Shown: positions 49,869 to 58,206 of the stretch, piece by piece | Layout: each line of letters begins with the position of its first letter | Position numbering within the stretch: position 1 is the first letter of the stretch | Assembly: GCF_020907985.1 (NCBI RefSeq) | Contig: NZ_JAJJPA010000022.1 | Span: 1-64,000, forward strand | Reading direction: 5' to 3' | Origin: Kitasatospora humi | GTDB taxonomy: Bacteria; Actinomycetota; Actinomycetes; Streptomycetales; Streptomycetaceae | Length of the DNA stretch: 64,000 nucleotides | Program-made: the position numbers and the translations under genes | The notes under the pieces: model-generated | Seen by the model: the letters and a program-made list of their open reading frames with translations, nothing else | The model's database searches: none | Told to the model about the DNA's origin: nothing

Positions 49869-51005
49869 ATGACCGATACACATGCCGACGACGCCCCTGA
49901 CGGGGCCTGGAGCAGGCTGATCGCAGCCACCGACGTCGATCGGCGAGCAGCCCTTTCCTGGCTCTCCGGGCTCGGTTACAACCGCTCGGCGCCTGTCGAC
50001 GTGCTCCTCAGTCTGCTGGATGCCGACGAGGCCGGCTTTCTGTGGCGGGAGGACCTGCCGACCGCAGTCATGGACGCCGCAGTGGTCCACCATGCCCGCC
50101 GGGTGCGCGCTGTCGCTGCGGAATCCGGCCGCCTGTCAGCCGCGCAGTGGGACCGCCTCGTCGCCGCCACGCCGAGCCCGGGGCAGCGACGACTCTTTGC
50201 AGAGCTCGCGGAAGAACAACTGGCTGCCCGACGACCCTCCCGCGGTGGCCGTGGCGTCGGCCGTGCTCCGCACCCCGACGCCACGCCGCCCAAGACGCCG
50301 GAGGAGATCGCGGCGATGGCCGCCGAAGTACCCGACATCGACCCGGACGGCCAGACGACTGCGCTCTGGTGGATCGGCGCCCTGCACGAGGACGCGGAAG
50401 CCATGCGTCAGCTCGCGGCCTCGCCGAAACCGCTGATCCGCCGCAGCGTCGCAAGGGCCCCACGCCTGCCCACGGACGTGGTGGCCGCGCTCGCCCGCGA
50501 CCAGGACCGCGTCGTGCGGCTCTTCCTCGCCGAGTCATGCGACGACGCTCCACCGGAGATGCTCCTGGAGGTGGCCGGGTGGTGGGACGGGAGCCTGTCC
50601 TTCCCCGGCCGACCGCACAACCACCCCAACTTCCCCCGCGAAGGCCTGCTGCGCTATCTGGCAGACCCGAACCCGCGCCTGCGGGCCCTCGCCCTCGACG
50701 ACCCGGCCTCAACGAGCGCACTCGTCGAGCAGTTCGGCTACGACCCTGACCCGATCGTGCGCAGCGCCGCCGGCCAGGACCAGCGCCTCTCGCCAGGATC
50801 GCTGAGACGACTCGCCGCCGACACCGACCAGGGCGTGCGCCGGCGGGCCTGGCTCAACCCGTCCATACCACCGGATGCCCTGGTGACGCTGCTGCTCGAT
50901 GCCCACAGCGCCGAGCACGCTGCCCGCAACCCCGTCATCCCCGCCACCGTCATGCGCCGCATGGTCGCACTCGGGAGACTCCAAAGCGCGACCGAGACCT
51001 CATGA
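49869..51005 (+). CDS. HEAT/leucine-rich-variant repeat protein
   Basis: 378 residues from ATG 49869. The protein is built of short helical repeats in which a D-P-x-x-x-V-R-x-x-(V/A)-A core recurs: KPLIRRSVARAPRLPTDVVAALARDQDRVVRLFLAESCDDAPPEMLLEVA, NPRLRALALDDPASTSALVEQFGYDPDPIVRSAAGQDQRLSPGSLRRLAADTDQGVRRRAWLNPSIPPDAL. The repeats (about 185-370) are those of the LRV/HEAT-like family in streptomycetes; the N-terminal 180 residues are not recognised. Probably a protein-protein interaction scaffold; partners unknown. Confidence 0.78.
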   Translation: MTDTHADDAPDGAWSRLIAATDVDRRAALSWLSGLGYNRSAPVDVLLSLLDADEAGFLWREDLPTAVMDAAVVHHARRVRAVAAESGRLSAAQWDRLVAATPSPGQRRLFAELAEEQLAARRPSRGGRGVGRAPHPDATPPKTPEEIAAMAAEVPDIDPDGQTTALWWIGALHEDAEAMRQLAASPKPLIRRSVARAPRLPTDVVAALARDQDRVVRLFLAESCDDAPPEMLLEVAGWWDGSLSFPGRPHNHPNFPREGLLRYLADPNPRLRALALDDPASTSALVEQFGYDPDPIVRSAAGQDQRLSPGSLRRLAADTDQGVRRRAWLNPSIPPDALVTLLLDAHSAEHAARNPVIPATVMRRMVALGRLQSATETS

Positions 51006-51183
51006 CCGCCGGGGGTGGCGCGGGTGGCACCGTGGCGGTCCCCGTTGTTGCCGGTGCCTGCGAACCGGCCAATCCCCACCTCCGCTTCGAGCTCCTTCCA
51101 GTTCGAGGGCGTCCTCGCCGGGGCCGGCCCGCGACCGGCGTTGCGCCGACGGCTACCGGCGCCCGGCCTGCAATGCTCGGCCA

Positions 51184-51807
51184 GTGGAAACGAGGGACAC
51201 GGGGAGGATCGAGGCGTTCAGTGACGGGGTCTTCGCGATCGCGATCACCCTGCTGGTGCTGGACATCAGGATCCCGCAGGCCCACGGGGCGGCGGCCCTG
51301 TGGCGGGCGCTCGGCGCGCAGTGGCCCTCGTACTTCGCCTATGTGGTCAGCTTCCTGGTGATCGGCGTCGTCTGGGTGAACCACCACGTCCTGTTCGGCT
51401 ACCTGGTCCGGGTCGACCGCACCCTGATGTTCGTCAACCTGCTGCTCCTCATGCTGGTCTCCGCGCTGCCCTTCCCGACCGCTCTCGTCGCGCAGAACCT
51501 CCGCAACGGCTCAGCCGCGAACGTCGCCGCGGCCGTGTACGGCGGGGTGATGGTCGGTCAGGCCGTGATGTTCGCGGTGTTCTGGAATTACGCGACCCGC
51601 ACCGGCCACTGCTTCGACGAGCGCGTCGACGTCGCGGCGGCCCGGGCCGCCCGGTGGCGGTTCGAGGTGGGTCTGGTCGTCTATCCGTTCACCGTCGCGC
51701 TGGCGTTCCTGTCCGCCCCGGCGGCCCTGGGCGTCCAGGGCCTGCTGGCCCTCTACTACGCGTTCAACCAGCTGCGGGTGCCGACCCTCGACCAACCGGC
51801 CCGTTGA
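51184..51807 (+). CDS. TMEM175 family potassium channel-like protein (DUF1211)
   Basis: 207 residues from GTG 51184. The signature RIEAFSDGVFAIAITLLVLDI in helix 1 is the conserved FSDG motif of TMEM175. Six helices are visible: the first at about 8-28, then WPSYFAYVVSFLVIGVVWVNHHVLFG, MFVNLLLLMLVSALPFPTALVA, VAAAVYGGVMVGQAVMFAVFW, FEVGLVVYPFTVALAFLS and a last one near LLALYYAFN. Bacterial members are tetrameric K+ channels with one six-helix unit. The gene stands alone. Confidence 0.9.
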   Translation: METRDTGRIEAFSDGVFAIAITLLVLDIRIPQAHGAAALWRALGAQWPSYFAYVVSFLVIGVVWVNHHVLFGYLVRVDRTLMFVNLLLLMLVSALPFPTALVAQNLRNGSAANVAAAVYGGVMVGQAVMFAVFWNYATRTGHCFDERVDVAAARAARWRFEVGLVVYPFTVALAFLSAPAALGVQGLLALYYAFNQLRVPTLDQPAR

Positions 51808-52099
51808 GCGGGCGCCGCGCGCAGAGGTGGGCCGAGCTGGACGGCGAGCGGCTACCGGCAGCAGCGCCTGCCGGGTGGCAAGTCGGCCCTGGCTGCCCCG
51901 GTTGGGCGACCGCCATCACCCGACCGGCCGAGTGCGGTCATGCCCGCCGCCCATCCGGACGCGGCTCCAGCCTGGCCGAAGCCGGAGGCGGGGCCCGGCG
52001 GGCCCGCCCGCGTCGGCGCACCGCGTCGCGGGAGGCGTCGCGCCCGGCACGGCGGTCTACTGGGTCAGAGAAGCCATCGAACGAGGGGAGGCCCCGGCC

Positions 52100-53578
52100 G
52101 TGGAACCCGGGCCCGCTGCCATCGCCCGTCCGACCGAGCTCTTCGACCGCGAGGCCGAATGGCGGGCGCTGGTCGACTTCGCGTGCGACCCACGTCCCGG
52201 ACCCTCGCTCGGACTGGTGACCGGCCCCCGCCGGCAGGGCAAGTCCTTCCTGCTGCAGGCGCTGACCAGGGCAACCGGGGGTTTCTACTTCGGGGCGCAG
52301 GAGGCGGCCGAGGCGGAGACCCTGCGGCTGCTCGCCACCCGGTTCGCCGGCCATGGCGGAAAACCGCCCGACGCCGGGTGGCACAGCTGGGACGAAGCCC
52401 TCGAAGCCCTTGCGGAACTCGGCAACGACGGGCCGCTGCCGGTCGTCATCGACGGATTCCCGGAACTCGTCCGACAGAGCCCGGCCCTCCCCTCGACCGT
52501 CCAAGCCCTGTGCCGGCGCCTGTCCGGTGACAGACCGTCCAACCGCACACGGCTGCTGCTGTGCGGCAGCGCCATGCCCGTGATGAGCCGGCTGCTGGGC
52601 GCCACCTTCCACGACACCGGGTTCAGGCTGGACGTCGAGCCGCTCGACTTCCGCGCCGCCGCCCGGCTCTGGGACATCGAGGACCCGTCACTCGCCATGC
52701 GGGTCCTGGCCGTTGTCGGGCCGAGCCCGGCCTTCCGCTACGACCTGCTCGGCGACGACCGGCCGGCGCACCCCGGCGACTTCGACGCCTGGGTTTGCCG
52801 GACCGTGCTCGACCCCCGGCAGCCGCTGTACTGGAAGGCGCTGCTCCTGCTGGAGCGCGAGGCGGACCGGTCGGCCCTGGCGCTGTGCCACTCGACCGTG
52901 GCGGCCATCGCGGCCGGTCGCTCGACCCCGGGAGCGATCGCGGAGTGGCTCGCCCGCCCGGCGACCGAACTGCCCCGGGTCCTGGACCTGCTCGGTCACT
53001 GCGGCATGGTCGCCGCCGTGCCGGACGGCCTGCGGCCCGCAGTGGCCCACTACGAGATCGCGGAACCGCTGCTGGCCTTCGACCACGCGGTCATCCGGCC
53101 CAACCGGACCGCTTTGGAGCAGCGGCAGCTGCGGGAGACCTGGCAGGCCGCGCGGCCGGTCTTCGAGGAGTCCGTCGCGGCCCCGTGCTTCGCCCGGATC
53201 TGCCGCGAGTGGGCCGCACGGTTCGCGGCGGCCGACACCTTCGGCGAAGTCCCCGGTTCGGCGACCCCGGGCCGACTGGCGGGTTCGTCCGGGCACGGAC
53301 CGGTCGACGTCGACGTGGTGGTCAGGGCCGAGGGCCAGGAGGGCGCCCCGGGCAGGCTGCTCTCGGTCGGCCTCGCCGACTGGGACCGGATGATGGACCT
53401 CGACCGGCTGTCAACGCTCCGCCAGGTGCGCGCCCGGCTCTCGCAGCAGGGCGAGGACGTCAGCCGGCTCAAGCTCGTCTGCTACGGCGCCGCCGGCTTC
53501 ACCCCGGAGCTCACCGGGGCGGCCGCGCGGGGCGAGGTCATCCTGGTGGGCCCTCAGCGGCTCTACCACGGCGGCTGA
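52100..53578 (+). CDS. AAA-type ATP-binding protein with C-terminal DUF234-like nuclease-fold domain
   Basis: 492 residues from GTG 52100 (GGGAGG eight bases upstream). Walker A is TGPRRQGKSFLLQAL, so GxxRxGKS as in archaeal-type ATPases; the Walker B/sensor region is LPVVIDGFPELVRQSP and LLCGSAMPVMSRLLG (sensor 1). A winged-helix region follows (ALCHSTVAAIAAGRSTPGAIAEWLARPATELPRVLDLLGHCGMVAAVP, then LLAFDHAVIRPN). The C-terminal part (RRLSV-like VDVDVVVRAEGQ, LLSVGLADWDRMMDLDRLSTLRQVRARLSQQG) resembles the DUF234 PD-(D/E)xK domain. Family members are often orphan ATPases in mobile or defence-linked regions; function unknown. Confidence 0.8.
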   Translation: MEPGPAAIARPTELFDREAEWRALVDFACDPRPGPSLGLVTGPRRQGKSFLLQALTRATGGFYFGAQEAAEAETLRLLATRFAGHGGKPPDAGWHSWDEALEALAELGNDGPLPVVIDGFPELVRQSPALPSTVQALCRRLSGDRPSNRTRLLLCGSAMPVMSRLLGATFHDTGFRLDVEPLDFRAAARLWDIEDPSLAMRVLAVVGPSPAFRYDLLGDDRPAHPGDFDAWVCRTVLDPRQPLYWKALLLLEREADRSALALCHSTVAAIAAGRSTPGAIAEWLARPATELPRVLDLLGHCGMVAAVPDGLRPAVAHYEIAEPLLAFDHAVIRPNRTALEQRQLRETWQAARPVFEESVAAPCFARICREWAARFAAADTFGEVPGSATPGRLAGSSGHGPVDVDVVVRAEGQEGAPGRLLSVGLADWDRMMDLDRLSTLRQVRARLSQQGEDVSRLKLVCYGAAGFTPELTGAAARGEVILVGPQRLYHGG

Positions 53579-53684
53579 TCCGACCGGCGCGCGAAGCCGC
53601 CGGGGCGCGCCCGGCAACCCAAGAGCGGCCGGCGCCGGGAGCGCGGGCCGATCCCGGCGCACGTCACGGCGGCCCGCCGAGTAG

Positions 53685-53753
53685 TCGGCCCATCTTCCCG
53701 CCGGCCCTCGGCCCATCTTCCCGCCGGGCTTCGGCCCATCTTCCCGCCGGCCC
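53685..53753. repeat. 23-bp tandem repeat, three copies
   Basis: Three units of 23 bp starting TCGGCCCATCTTCCCGCCGG at 53685, 53708 and 53731, with small differences in the last three bases. They lie in the 317-bp gap after the ATPase gene; no gene is seen in that gap. Confidence 0.9.
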
Positions 53754-53895
53754 ATCGGCATCGGACCCCGGGCAGTCGGCGTGCGGGCCCGGCGGATCCG
53801 TTCGATGCTGCCAGGAGAGAGAGGTCCGAGCGCGCGGGCAGTTCGCCGGTGCGCGGCCGGCAGGATCCTCCCGGCCCGGACCGGAAGGGCGAGCG

Positions 53896-54342
53896 ATGAC
53901 CGACGAACAGACCCGCGAGAAGATCGTCGCCGGAGTGGACGGCTCGGAGCAGTCCCGGCGGGCACTGCGCTGGGCGATGCGGCAGGCGGAGCTGACCGGT
54001 GCGGTTCTGGAAGCCGTCATCGCCTGGGAGCCGCCGTTCTCCGGCTGGGGCGGCAACGTGCGGCCCGACGAGGAGAATGCCCTCGCAGACCAGGCCAGAA
54101 AGGTCCTGGTCGAGAGCATCGAGAAGGTGTCGGACTCCGGGCCCGCCGTGGAGGTCACGGCCCGGGTGCTCGAGGGCACTCCGGCCCAGGTGCTGCTGAA
54201 GGCCGCCGCCGACGACGGCGTGGCGCTGCTCGTGGTGGGCAGCCGCGGCCTCGGCGGCTTCACCGGAGCGCTGCTGGGCTCCGTCGGGCAGCACTGCGCC
54301 CAGCATGCCCCGTGCCCGGTCGTGATCGTGCGCGGTCCCTGA
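53896..54342 (+). CDS. Universal stress protein (single UspA domain)
   Basis: 148 residues from ATG 53896. UspA pattern: KIVAGVDGSEQSRRALRWAMRQAELTGAVLEAVIAW, VLLKAAADDGVALLVVGSRGLGGFTGALLGSVGQHCAQHAPCPVVIV, with the ATP-binding G-x2-G-x9-GS motif (GSRGLGGFTGALLGS) complete. Shares about half its residues with the next USP gene, so the two are probably ancient tandem paralogues. The last codons and stop lie inside a triplicated 42-bp unit. Confidence 0.93.
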   Translation: MTDEQTREKIVAGVDGSEQSRRALRWAMRQAELTGAVLEAVIAWEPPFSGWGGNVRPDEENALADQARKVLVESIEKVSDSGPAVEVTARVLEGTPAQVLLKAAADDGVALLVVGSRGLGGFTGALLGSVGQHCAQHAPCPVVIVRGP

Positions 54343-54435
54343 TGTCGCAGGGCGTGCCCAGTCGTGATCGCGCGCGGTCACTGCTGCCGCACGGCGTGCC
54401 CGGTCGTCATCATGCGCGGTCACTGCCGTCGCACG
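54310..54435. repeat. 42-bp tandem repeat, three copies, covering the end of a USP gene
   Basis: Copy 1 (54310-54351) encodes PCPVVIVRGP and the stop; copies 2 (54352-54393) and 3 (54394-54435) are diverged repeats of it, each starting GCGTGCCC and containing the GCGCGGTC-CCTG/ACTG stop region. A further partial copy and CGACCGACTCGC repeats follow to about 54550. Confidence 0.85.
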
Positions 54436-54589
54436 GCGCGCACACCCAGGTTCGGTCACTGCCGGCGCCCCGGGCACTCGTAGCCCCGTCGGCGCAGCCG
54501 CACCGGCCGACCGACTCGCCGACCGACTCGCCGGCCGACCCGCCTGCCCCGCGCCCGGTTGACGGCAGTACCTGACCAGGAGGCACCCG

Positions 54590-55045
54590 ATGGACAACGA
54601 AGCGGAGCCCGCCGGGCGGATCGTGGTCGGCGTCGACGGCTCGGCGCCGTCGACGGCCGCGCTGCGGTGGGCGGCACGGCAGGCCGCACTGACCGGCGGC
54701 GTGGTCGAAGCAGTCACGGTCTGGCAGTACCCGCCGGCCTACGGCGCGGGTCTGGCGGCCGGCGGATTCGACTTCGAGGCCAATGCGGCACAGGTCCTCA
54801 CCCAGGCGATCGACGAAGCCCTCGGCACCGAGCGGTCGGCCGAGATCCGCCCCCTGGTCGCCTACGGCCACCCGGCCGACGTGCTCCTGAAAGCCGCCCG
54901 GGGCGCGGAACTGCTGGTCGTGGGCAACCGGGGCCGCGGCGGTCTCACCGGAACGCTGCTGGGCTCGGTGAGCCAGCACCTCGTGCAGCACGCCCCCTGC
55001 CCGGTCGTCGTCATCCGCGACCCCGCCGGCGCGACGTCCGGATGA
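54590..55045 (+). CDS. Universal stress protein (single UspA domain)
   Basis: 151 residues from ATG 54590, AGGAGG seven bases upstream. RIVVGVDGSAPSTAALRWAARQAALTGGVVEAVTVWQYPP, VLLKAARGAELLVVGNRGRGGLTGTLLGSVSQHLVQHAPCPVVVIRDP with complete ATP-binding motif. The ATGA overlap at its end couples it to the MFS transporter gene, an unusual pairing that suggests stress-linked export. Confidence 0.93.
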   Translation: MDNEAEPAGRIVVGVDGSAPSTAALRWAARQAALTGGVVEAVTVWQYPPAYGAGLAAGGFDFEANAAQVLTQAIDEALGTERSAEIRPLVAYGHPADVLLKAARGAELLVVGNRGRGGLTGTLLGSVSQHLVQHAPCPVVVIRDPAGATSG

Positions 55046-56325
55046 CCCGGCACCGCAGGGCGCGGATGTTCGCCGTCATGCGGGTGCGGAACTTCCGGCT
55101 GTACTTCGCCGGGCAGTCGGTGAGCCTGGTCGGCACCTGGATGCAGGCCGTGGCGCAGTCCTGGCTGGTGCTGGAGCTGACCGGCTCCGGCGCCGTGCTC
55201 GGCCTGGTCGTCGCCGCCCAGTTCCTGCCCGTACTGCTGGGCGGCCCGTACGGCGGCTTGGTCGCGGACCGGGCCGACAAGCGTCTCCTGCTCATGGCCA
55301 CCCAGGCCGCACTGGCAACCCTCGCCCTGCTGCTCGGACTGCTGACGGTGACCCACACCGTGCGGCTGTGGATGGTCGTGCTGCTCGCCGTGGCGCTCGG
55401 CTCGGTGAACGCGGTGGACAGCCCCACCCGGCAGACCTTCGTCCCGGAGATCGTCGGACCGCGGCTGCTGCGCAACGCGGTCAGCCTCAACAGCGTCATG
55501 GTCAACGCCGCCAGGGCGGTCGGCCCCGCACTGGCCGGCATCCTGATCGGCACGGTCGGCGTGGGAGCGTGCTTCCTGGCCAACGCCGCCAGCTTCCTCG
55601 CGGTCCTGCTCGCGCTGCGCCTGATGAGCACCGAGCGGCTCATCCCGGCCCGTCCCGTCCAACGCGGGCCCGGGCAACTCGCCGCCGGGCTGCGGTACGT
55701 GCGGGCCACCACCGGACTGTGGGCGCCGCTGGCGATGATGGCCCTGATCGGCACGTTGGCCTACGAGTTCCAGGTGGTGCTGCCGCTGCTGGCCCGCATC
55801 ACGCTGCACGGCGGCGCACGCACGTACGGCTTCCTCACCTCCGCGATGGGCGCGGGAGCGGTGGTCGGCGGCCTGGCCGTCGCCGCGGTCGGGGAGGCGG
55901 GAGTGGTCCCGCTGATCGGCGCCGCCGCCGGGCTCGGTGCCGCGCTGACGGCGGCCGCGGCCGTCCCCGGTGTCCCGGCCGAGGTCGCGGCCCTGGGCTG
56001 GGTCGGCGCCACCAGCACCGTCTTCCTGGCGACCGGCAGCACCACGCTGCAACTGGTCACCGATCCGCGCTTCCGCGGACGGGTCATGGCGCTGTGGTCG
56101 GTCACCTTCCTCGGCAGCACGCCGGTCGGCGGACCGATCCTCGGCGTCGTCTCCGAGCGCCTCGGCCCGCGCGCCGGACTGGCGCTCGGCGCTGCGGCCT
56201 GCCTGACCGCCACCGTGCTGGGCTTGCTGGTGCTGCCCCGCCTGCCCCCGGAGCACCGCTTCCTGGAACGCCGCGCCACCGACGGCCGGCCCGCACCGAC
56301 CGCCACCGAGGCGGACCGAGCCTGA
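55042..56325 (+). CDS. MFS transporter (EntS/MFS_3-type)
   Basis: 427 residues; ATG 55042 overlaps the USP stop (ATGA). Twelve hydrophobic segments; NFRLYFAGQSVSLVGTWMQAVAQSWLVLELTGSG is the MFS_3 N-terminal signature, GGLVADRADKRLLLMATQAAL the motif A loop, and SVNAVDSPTRQTFVPEIVGPRLLRNAVSLNSVMVNAARAVGPALAG the highly conserved helix 4-5 region of this subfamily (EntS-like exporters of siderophores and drugs). Substrate unknown; translational coupling to a USP suggests a stress role. Confidence 0.9.
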   Translation: MTRHRRARMFAVMRVRNFRLYFAGQSVSLVGTWMQAVAQSWLVLELTGSGAVLGLVVAAQFLPVLLGGPYGGLVADRADKRLLLMATQAALATLALLLGLLTVTHTVRLWMVVLLAVALGSVNAVDSPTRQTFVPEIVGPRLLRNAVSLNSVMVNAARAVGPALAGILIGTVGVGACFLANAASFLAVLLALRLMSTERLIPARPVQRGPGQLAAGLRYVRATTGLWAPLAMMALIGTLAYEFQVVLPLLARITLHGGARTYGFLTSAMGAGAVVGGLAVAAVGEAGVVPLIGAAAGLGAALTAAAAVPGVPAEVAALGWVGATSTVFLATGSTTLQLVTDPRFRGRVMALWSVTFLGSTPVGGPILGVVSERLGPRAGLALGAAACLTATVLGLLVLPRLPPEHRFLERRATDGRPAPTATEADRA

Positions 56326-56439
56326 CCGCATGGCCTCTCCGCCCCTGATCGCCGGTCGGACGCCCCGGCCCCGACGGCGGGCGCCGCACCCGCCCTCCGA
56401 GTGCGGCCCGCGGCCGGGGCCGGCCGGAGCCGAACGGGG

Positions 56440-57201
56440 TCAGCCGACGGTCACGGCCGCCGTCATCTCCCACACCAGCGCTTCGGCGCCGTCGGGGCCG
56501 CCGGTGATCCGCCGGCCGTCGGAGCCGGTGATCCGGGCGGCGTCGCCGGTGCCCAGCGGCCCGGCCCCTTCGAGCTCGGCGCTGCCCCGGGCGATGAACA
56601 GGTGGGCGAACGGCGAGGTGGGCAGCTCCAGGGTCTCGCCGGGACGGATCCGGGCGACGTGCAGCGCGGCGTGCTTCTGCCGGATGCCGATGGCGCGCCG
56701 GTCGGCGTGCTCGGGCATGCCGGAGGCCAGGGTGACCCAGCCGCCACGGGCGAGCTCGTCGTTGATGTCGAGCTGCTCGTAACCGGGCTGGATGCCGGCG
56801 GCGTCGGGGATCGTCCACATCTGCAGGAAGTGGACCGGGGTCTGGTGCTCGGGCTCGCCGGTGAGCGTCCAGGAGTCGTTCTTCTCGCTGTGCAGGATCC
56901 CGGTGCCGGCGCTCATCCGCTGCGCCAGGCCCGGGTAGATCACGCCGTTGTGCCCCTCGGAGTCCTGGTGGACCAGCGAGCCTTCCAACACCCAGGTGAC
57001 GATCTCCATGTCGCGGTGCGGGTGGGTGTCGAAGCCGGTGCCGGGCGCCACGACGTCGTCGTTGGAGACCAGCAGCAGCCCGAAGTGGGTGTTGGCCGGG
57101 TCCCAGTGCCGGGAGAACGAGAAGGAGTGCTTGGAGTCGAGCCAGTCGGTGCGGGTGTGGAAGCGCTCGCCGGCGCGGCGGACGTCGAGTACGGATGCCA
57201 T
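56440..57201 (-). CDS. Pirin family protein (quercetin dioxygenase-like)
   Basis: 253 residues from ATG 57201 (AAGGAGG upstream). Bicupin with the pirin N-terminal block: FHTRTDWLDSKHSFSFSRHWDPANTHFGLLLVSNDDVVAPGTGFDTHPHRDMEIVTWVLEGSLVHQDSEGHNGVIYPG. Metal ligands His60, His62, His104 and Glu106 are all present (DTHPHRDME, ILHSEKN). YhhW-type members oxidise quercetin and may sense redox. An 18-bp dyad overlapping the promoter suggests control by a MarR-type repressor, not encoded nearby. Confidence 0.92.
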   Translation of the reverse strand: MASVLDVRRAGERFHTRTDWLDSKHSFSFSRHWDPANTHFGLLLVSNDDVVAPGTGFDTHPHRDMEIVTWVLEGSLVHQDSEGHNGVIYPGLAQRMSAGTGILHSEKNDSWTLTGEPEHQTPVHFLQMWTIPDAAGIQPGYEQLDINDELARGGWVTLASGMPEHADRRAIGIRQKHAALHVARIRPGETLELPTSPFAHLFIARGSAELEGAGPLGTGDAARITGSDGRRITGGPDGAEALVWEMTAAVTVG

Positions 57202-57220
57202 CGGTAGTCCTCCTTCGGTG

Positions 57221-57238
57221 TTGTTGACAGTTCAACAA
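57221..57238. promoter_or_regulatory. MarR-like operator at the pirin promoter
   Basis: TTGTTGA - CAGT - TCAACAA, a perfect 7-4-7 dyad 20 bp before the pirin start. On the minus strand TATTGT (57240-57235) may be the -10 element, so a bound dimer would block transcription. Confidence 0.7.
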
Positions 57239-57313
57239 TAGCGCTGGCGAGGTATTCCCCCCACCGGCGGGTGCGTACATGCGGCTGCCGCCCCGAAGGA
57301 GCAGCCTTGAGTC

Positions 57314-57544
57314 ATGGACACCGACATGCGCAAGGAAGCGATCGCCGAGGTGGCGGGCATCGACGCCGACGCCCGCTACCGCCTGGTGCGCTTCCGCGGT
57401 CACAACTGGGAGCCCGTGGACGAGCAGGAGTTCCGCGCCGAAGCCGCGCGCCTGTTCCCCGCGACCGACCTGACCGAACCCGGCCGGGTCGCCTGGCAGG
57501 ACCACCCGTGGGAGTGGCCGGCCTGGCACCCGGGCGAGGCATAA
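57314..57544 (+). CDS. Small conserved-looking hypothetical protein (76 aa)
   Basis: ATG 57314 with AAGGAG 11 bases upstream; GTG/ATG alternatives are less good. Acidic, with many aromatics: KEAIAEVAGIDADARYRLVRFRGHNWEPVDEQEFRAEAARLFP and DHPWEWPAWHPGEA. No hydrophobic segment, no recognised family. Divergent to pirin (112 bp) and followed by the Lrp-type gene. Confidence 0.55.
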   Translation: MDTDMRKEAIAEVAGIDADARYRLVRFRGHNWEPVDEQEFRAEAARLFPATDLTEPGRVAWQDHPWEWPAWHPGEA

Positions 57545-57621
57545 CGCAGCACGGCCGCGTCGGCGGGCCGTCACGCAATCCGCTGTTTGACCTCTGGGCA
57601 GCGGTGGCGGATTCTTGCGCC

Positions 57622-58110
57622 GTGGACGACATCGATCTTCAGATCTTGCGCGAACTGCAGGCCGACGGACGGCTGAGCAACCAGGAACTCGCCGACCGGG
57701 TGGGCCTGACCGCCTCGCCCTGCATGCGGCGGGTGCGACAGCTCGAACGCGACGGGGTGATCCAGGGGTACCGCGCCGTGGTCAACCCGGAGGCGGTGGG
57801 CCGCGGCTTCGAGGTGCTGGTCTCGGTCGAGGTCCGCCGCGAGCGGGCTGCCGTCGAGGCGTTCGAGGCCGCGCTGGCGGACATCCCCGACGTGATCGAG
57901 GCCTACCGCCTGTTCGGCAGCCCGGGCTGCCTGCTCCGGATCGCGGTGGCCGACCTGGAGGCCTATGAACGGCTCTGGATCGAACGGCTCACCTCGCTCG
58001 CCGGCGTCACCGAGGTCAATTCGCAGATCATCATGAAGCGGATCAAGGAGCCGCGCGGCTTCCCCGTGGACCGGCCCAGGTCGGCAGGGGCGAGCAGGCC
58101 GCGCCCCTGA
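57622..58110 (+). CDS. Lrp/AsnC family transcriptional regulator
   Basis: 162 residues from GTG 57622. HTH: DDIDLQILRELQADGRLSNQELADRVGLTASPCMRRVRQLERDGVIQGYRAVVNPEAVG, with recognition helix SPCMRRVRQLE. Ligand-binding RAM domain: EVLVSVEVRRERAAVEAFEAALADIPDVIEAYRLFGSPGCLLRIAVADLEAYERLWIERLTSLAGVTEVNSQIIMKRIKE. TTGACC (57587-57592) and GATTCT (57610-57615), 17 bp apart, form a plausible promoter with a very short leader. Probably senses an amino acid; targets unknown. Confidence 0.92.
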   Translation: MDDIDLQILRELQADGRLSNQELADRVGLTASPCMRRVRQLERDGVIQGYRAVVNPEAVGRGFEVLVSVEVRRERAAVEAFEAALADIPDVIEAYRLFGSPGCLLRIAVADLEAYERLWIERLTSLAGVTEVNSQIIMKRIKEPRGFPVDRPRSAGASRPRP

Positions 58111-58206
58111 CGCGCCGCGGCCCTGGGAGCCACGAAGGCGCTCTCCACTCCAGCCCCCATCCCGGCGGGCGGGCTGCCCCGCGACCCGGGATCGCGTGGG
58201 CCGTGC

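Noticed and set aside
53685..53753. Three 23-bp repeats considered as a CRISPR array
   Set aside because: The repeats are directly adjacent without spacers, and no cas gene is present.
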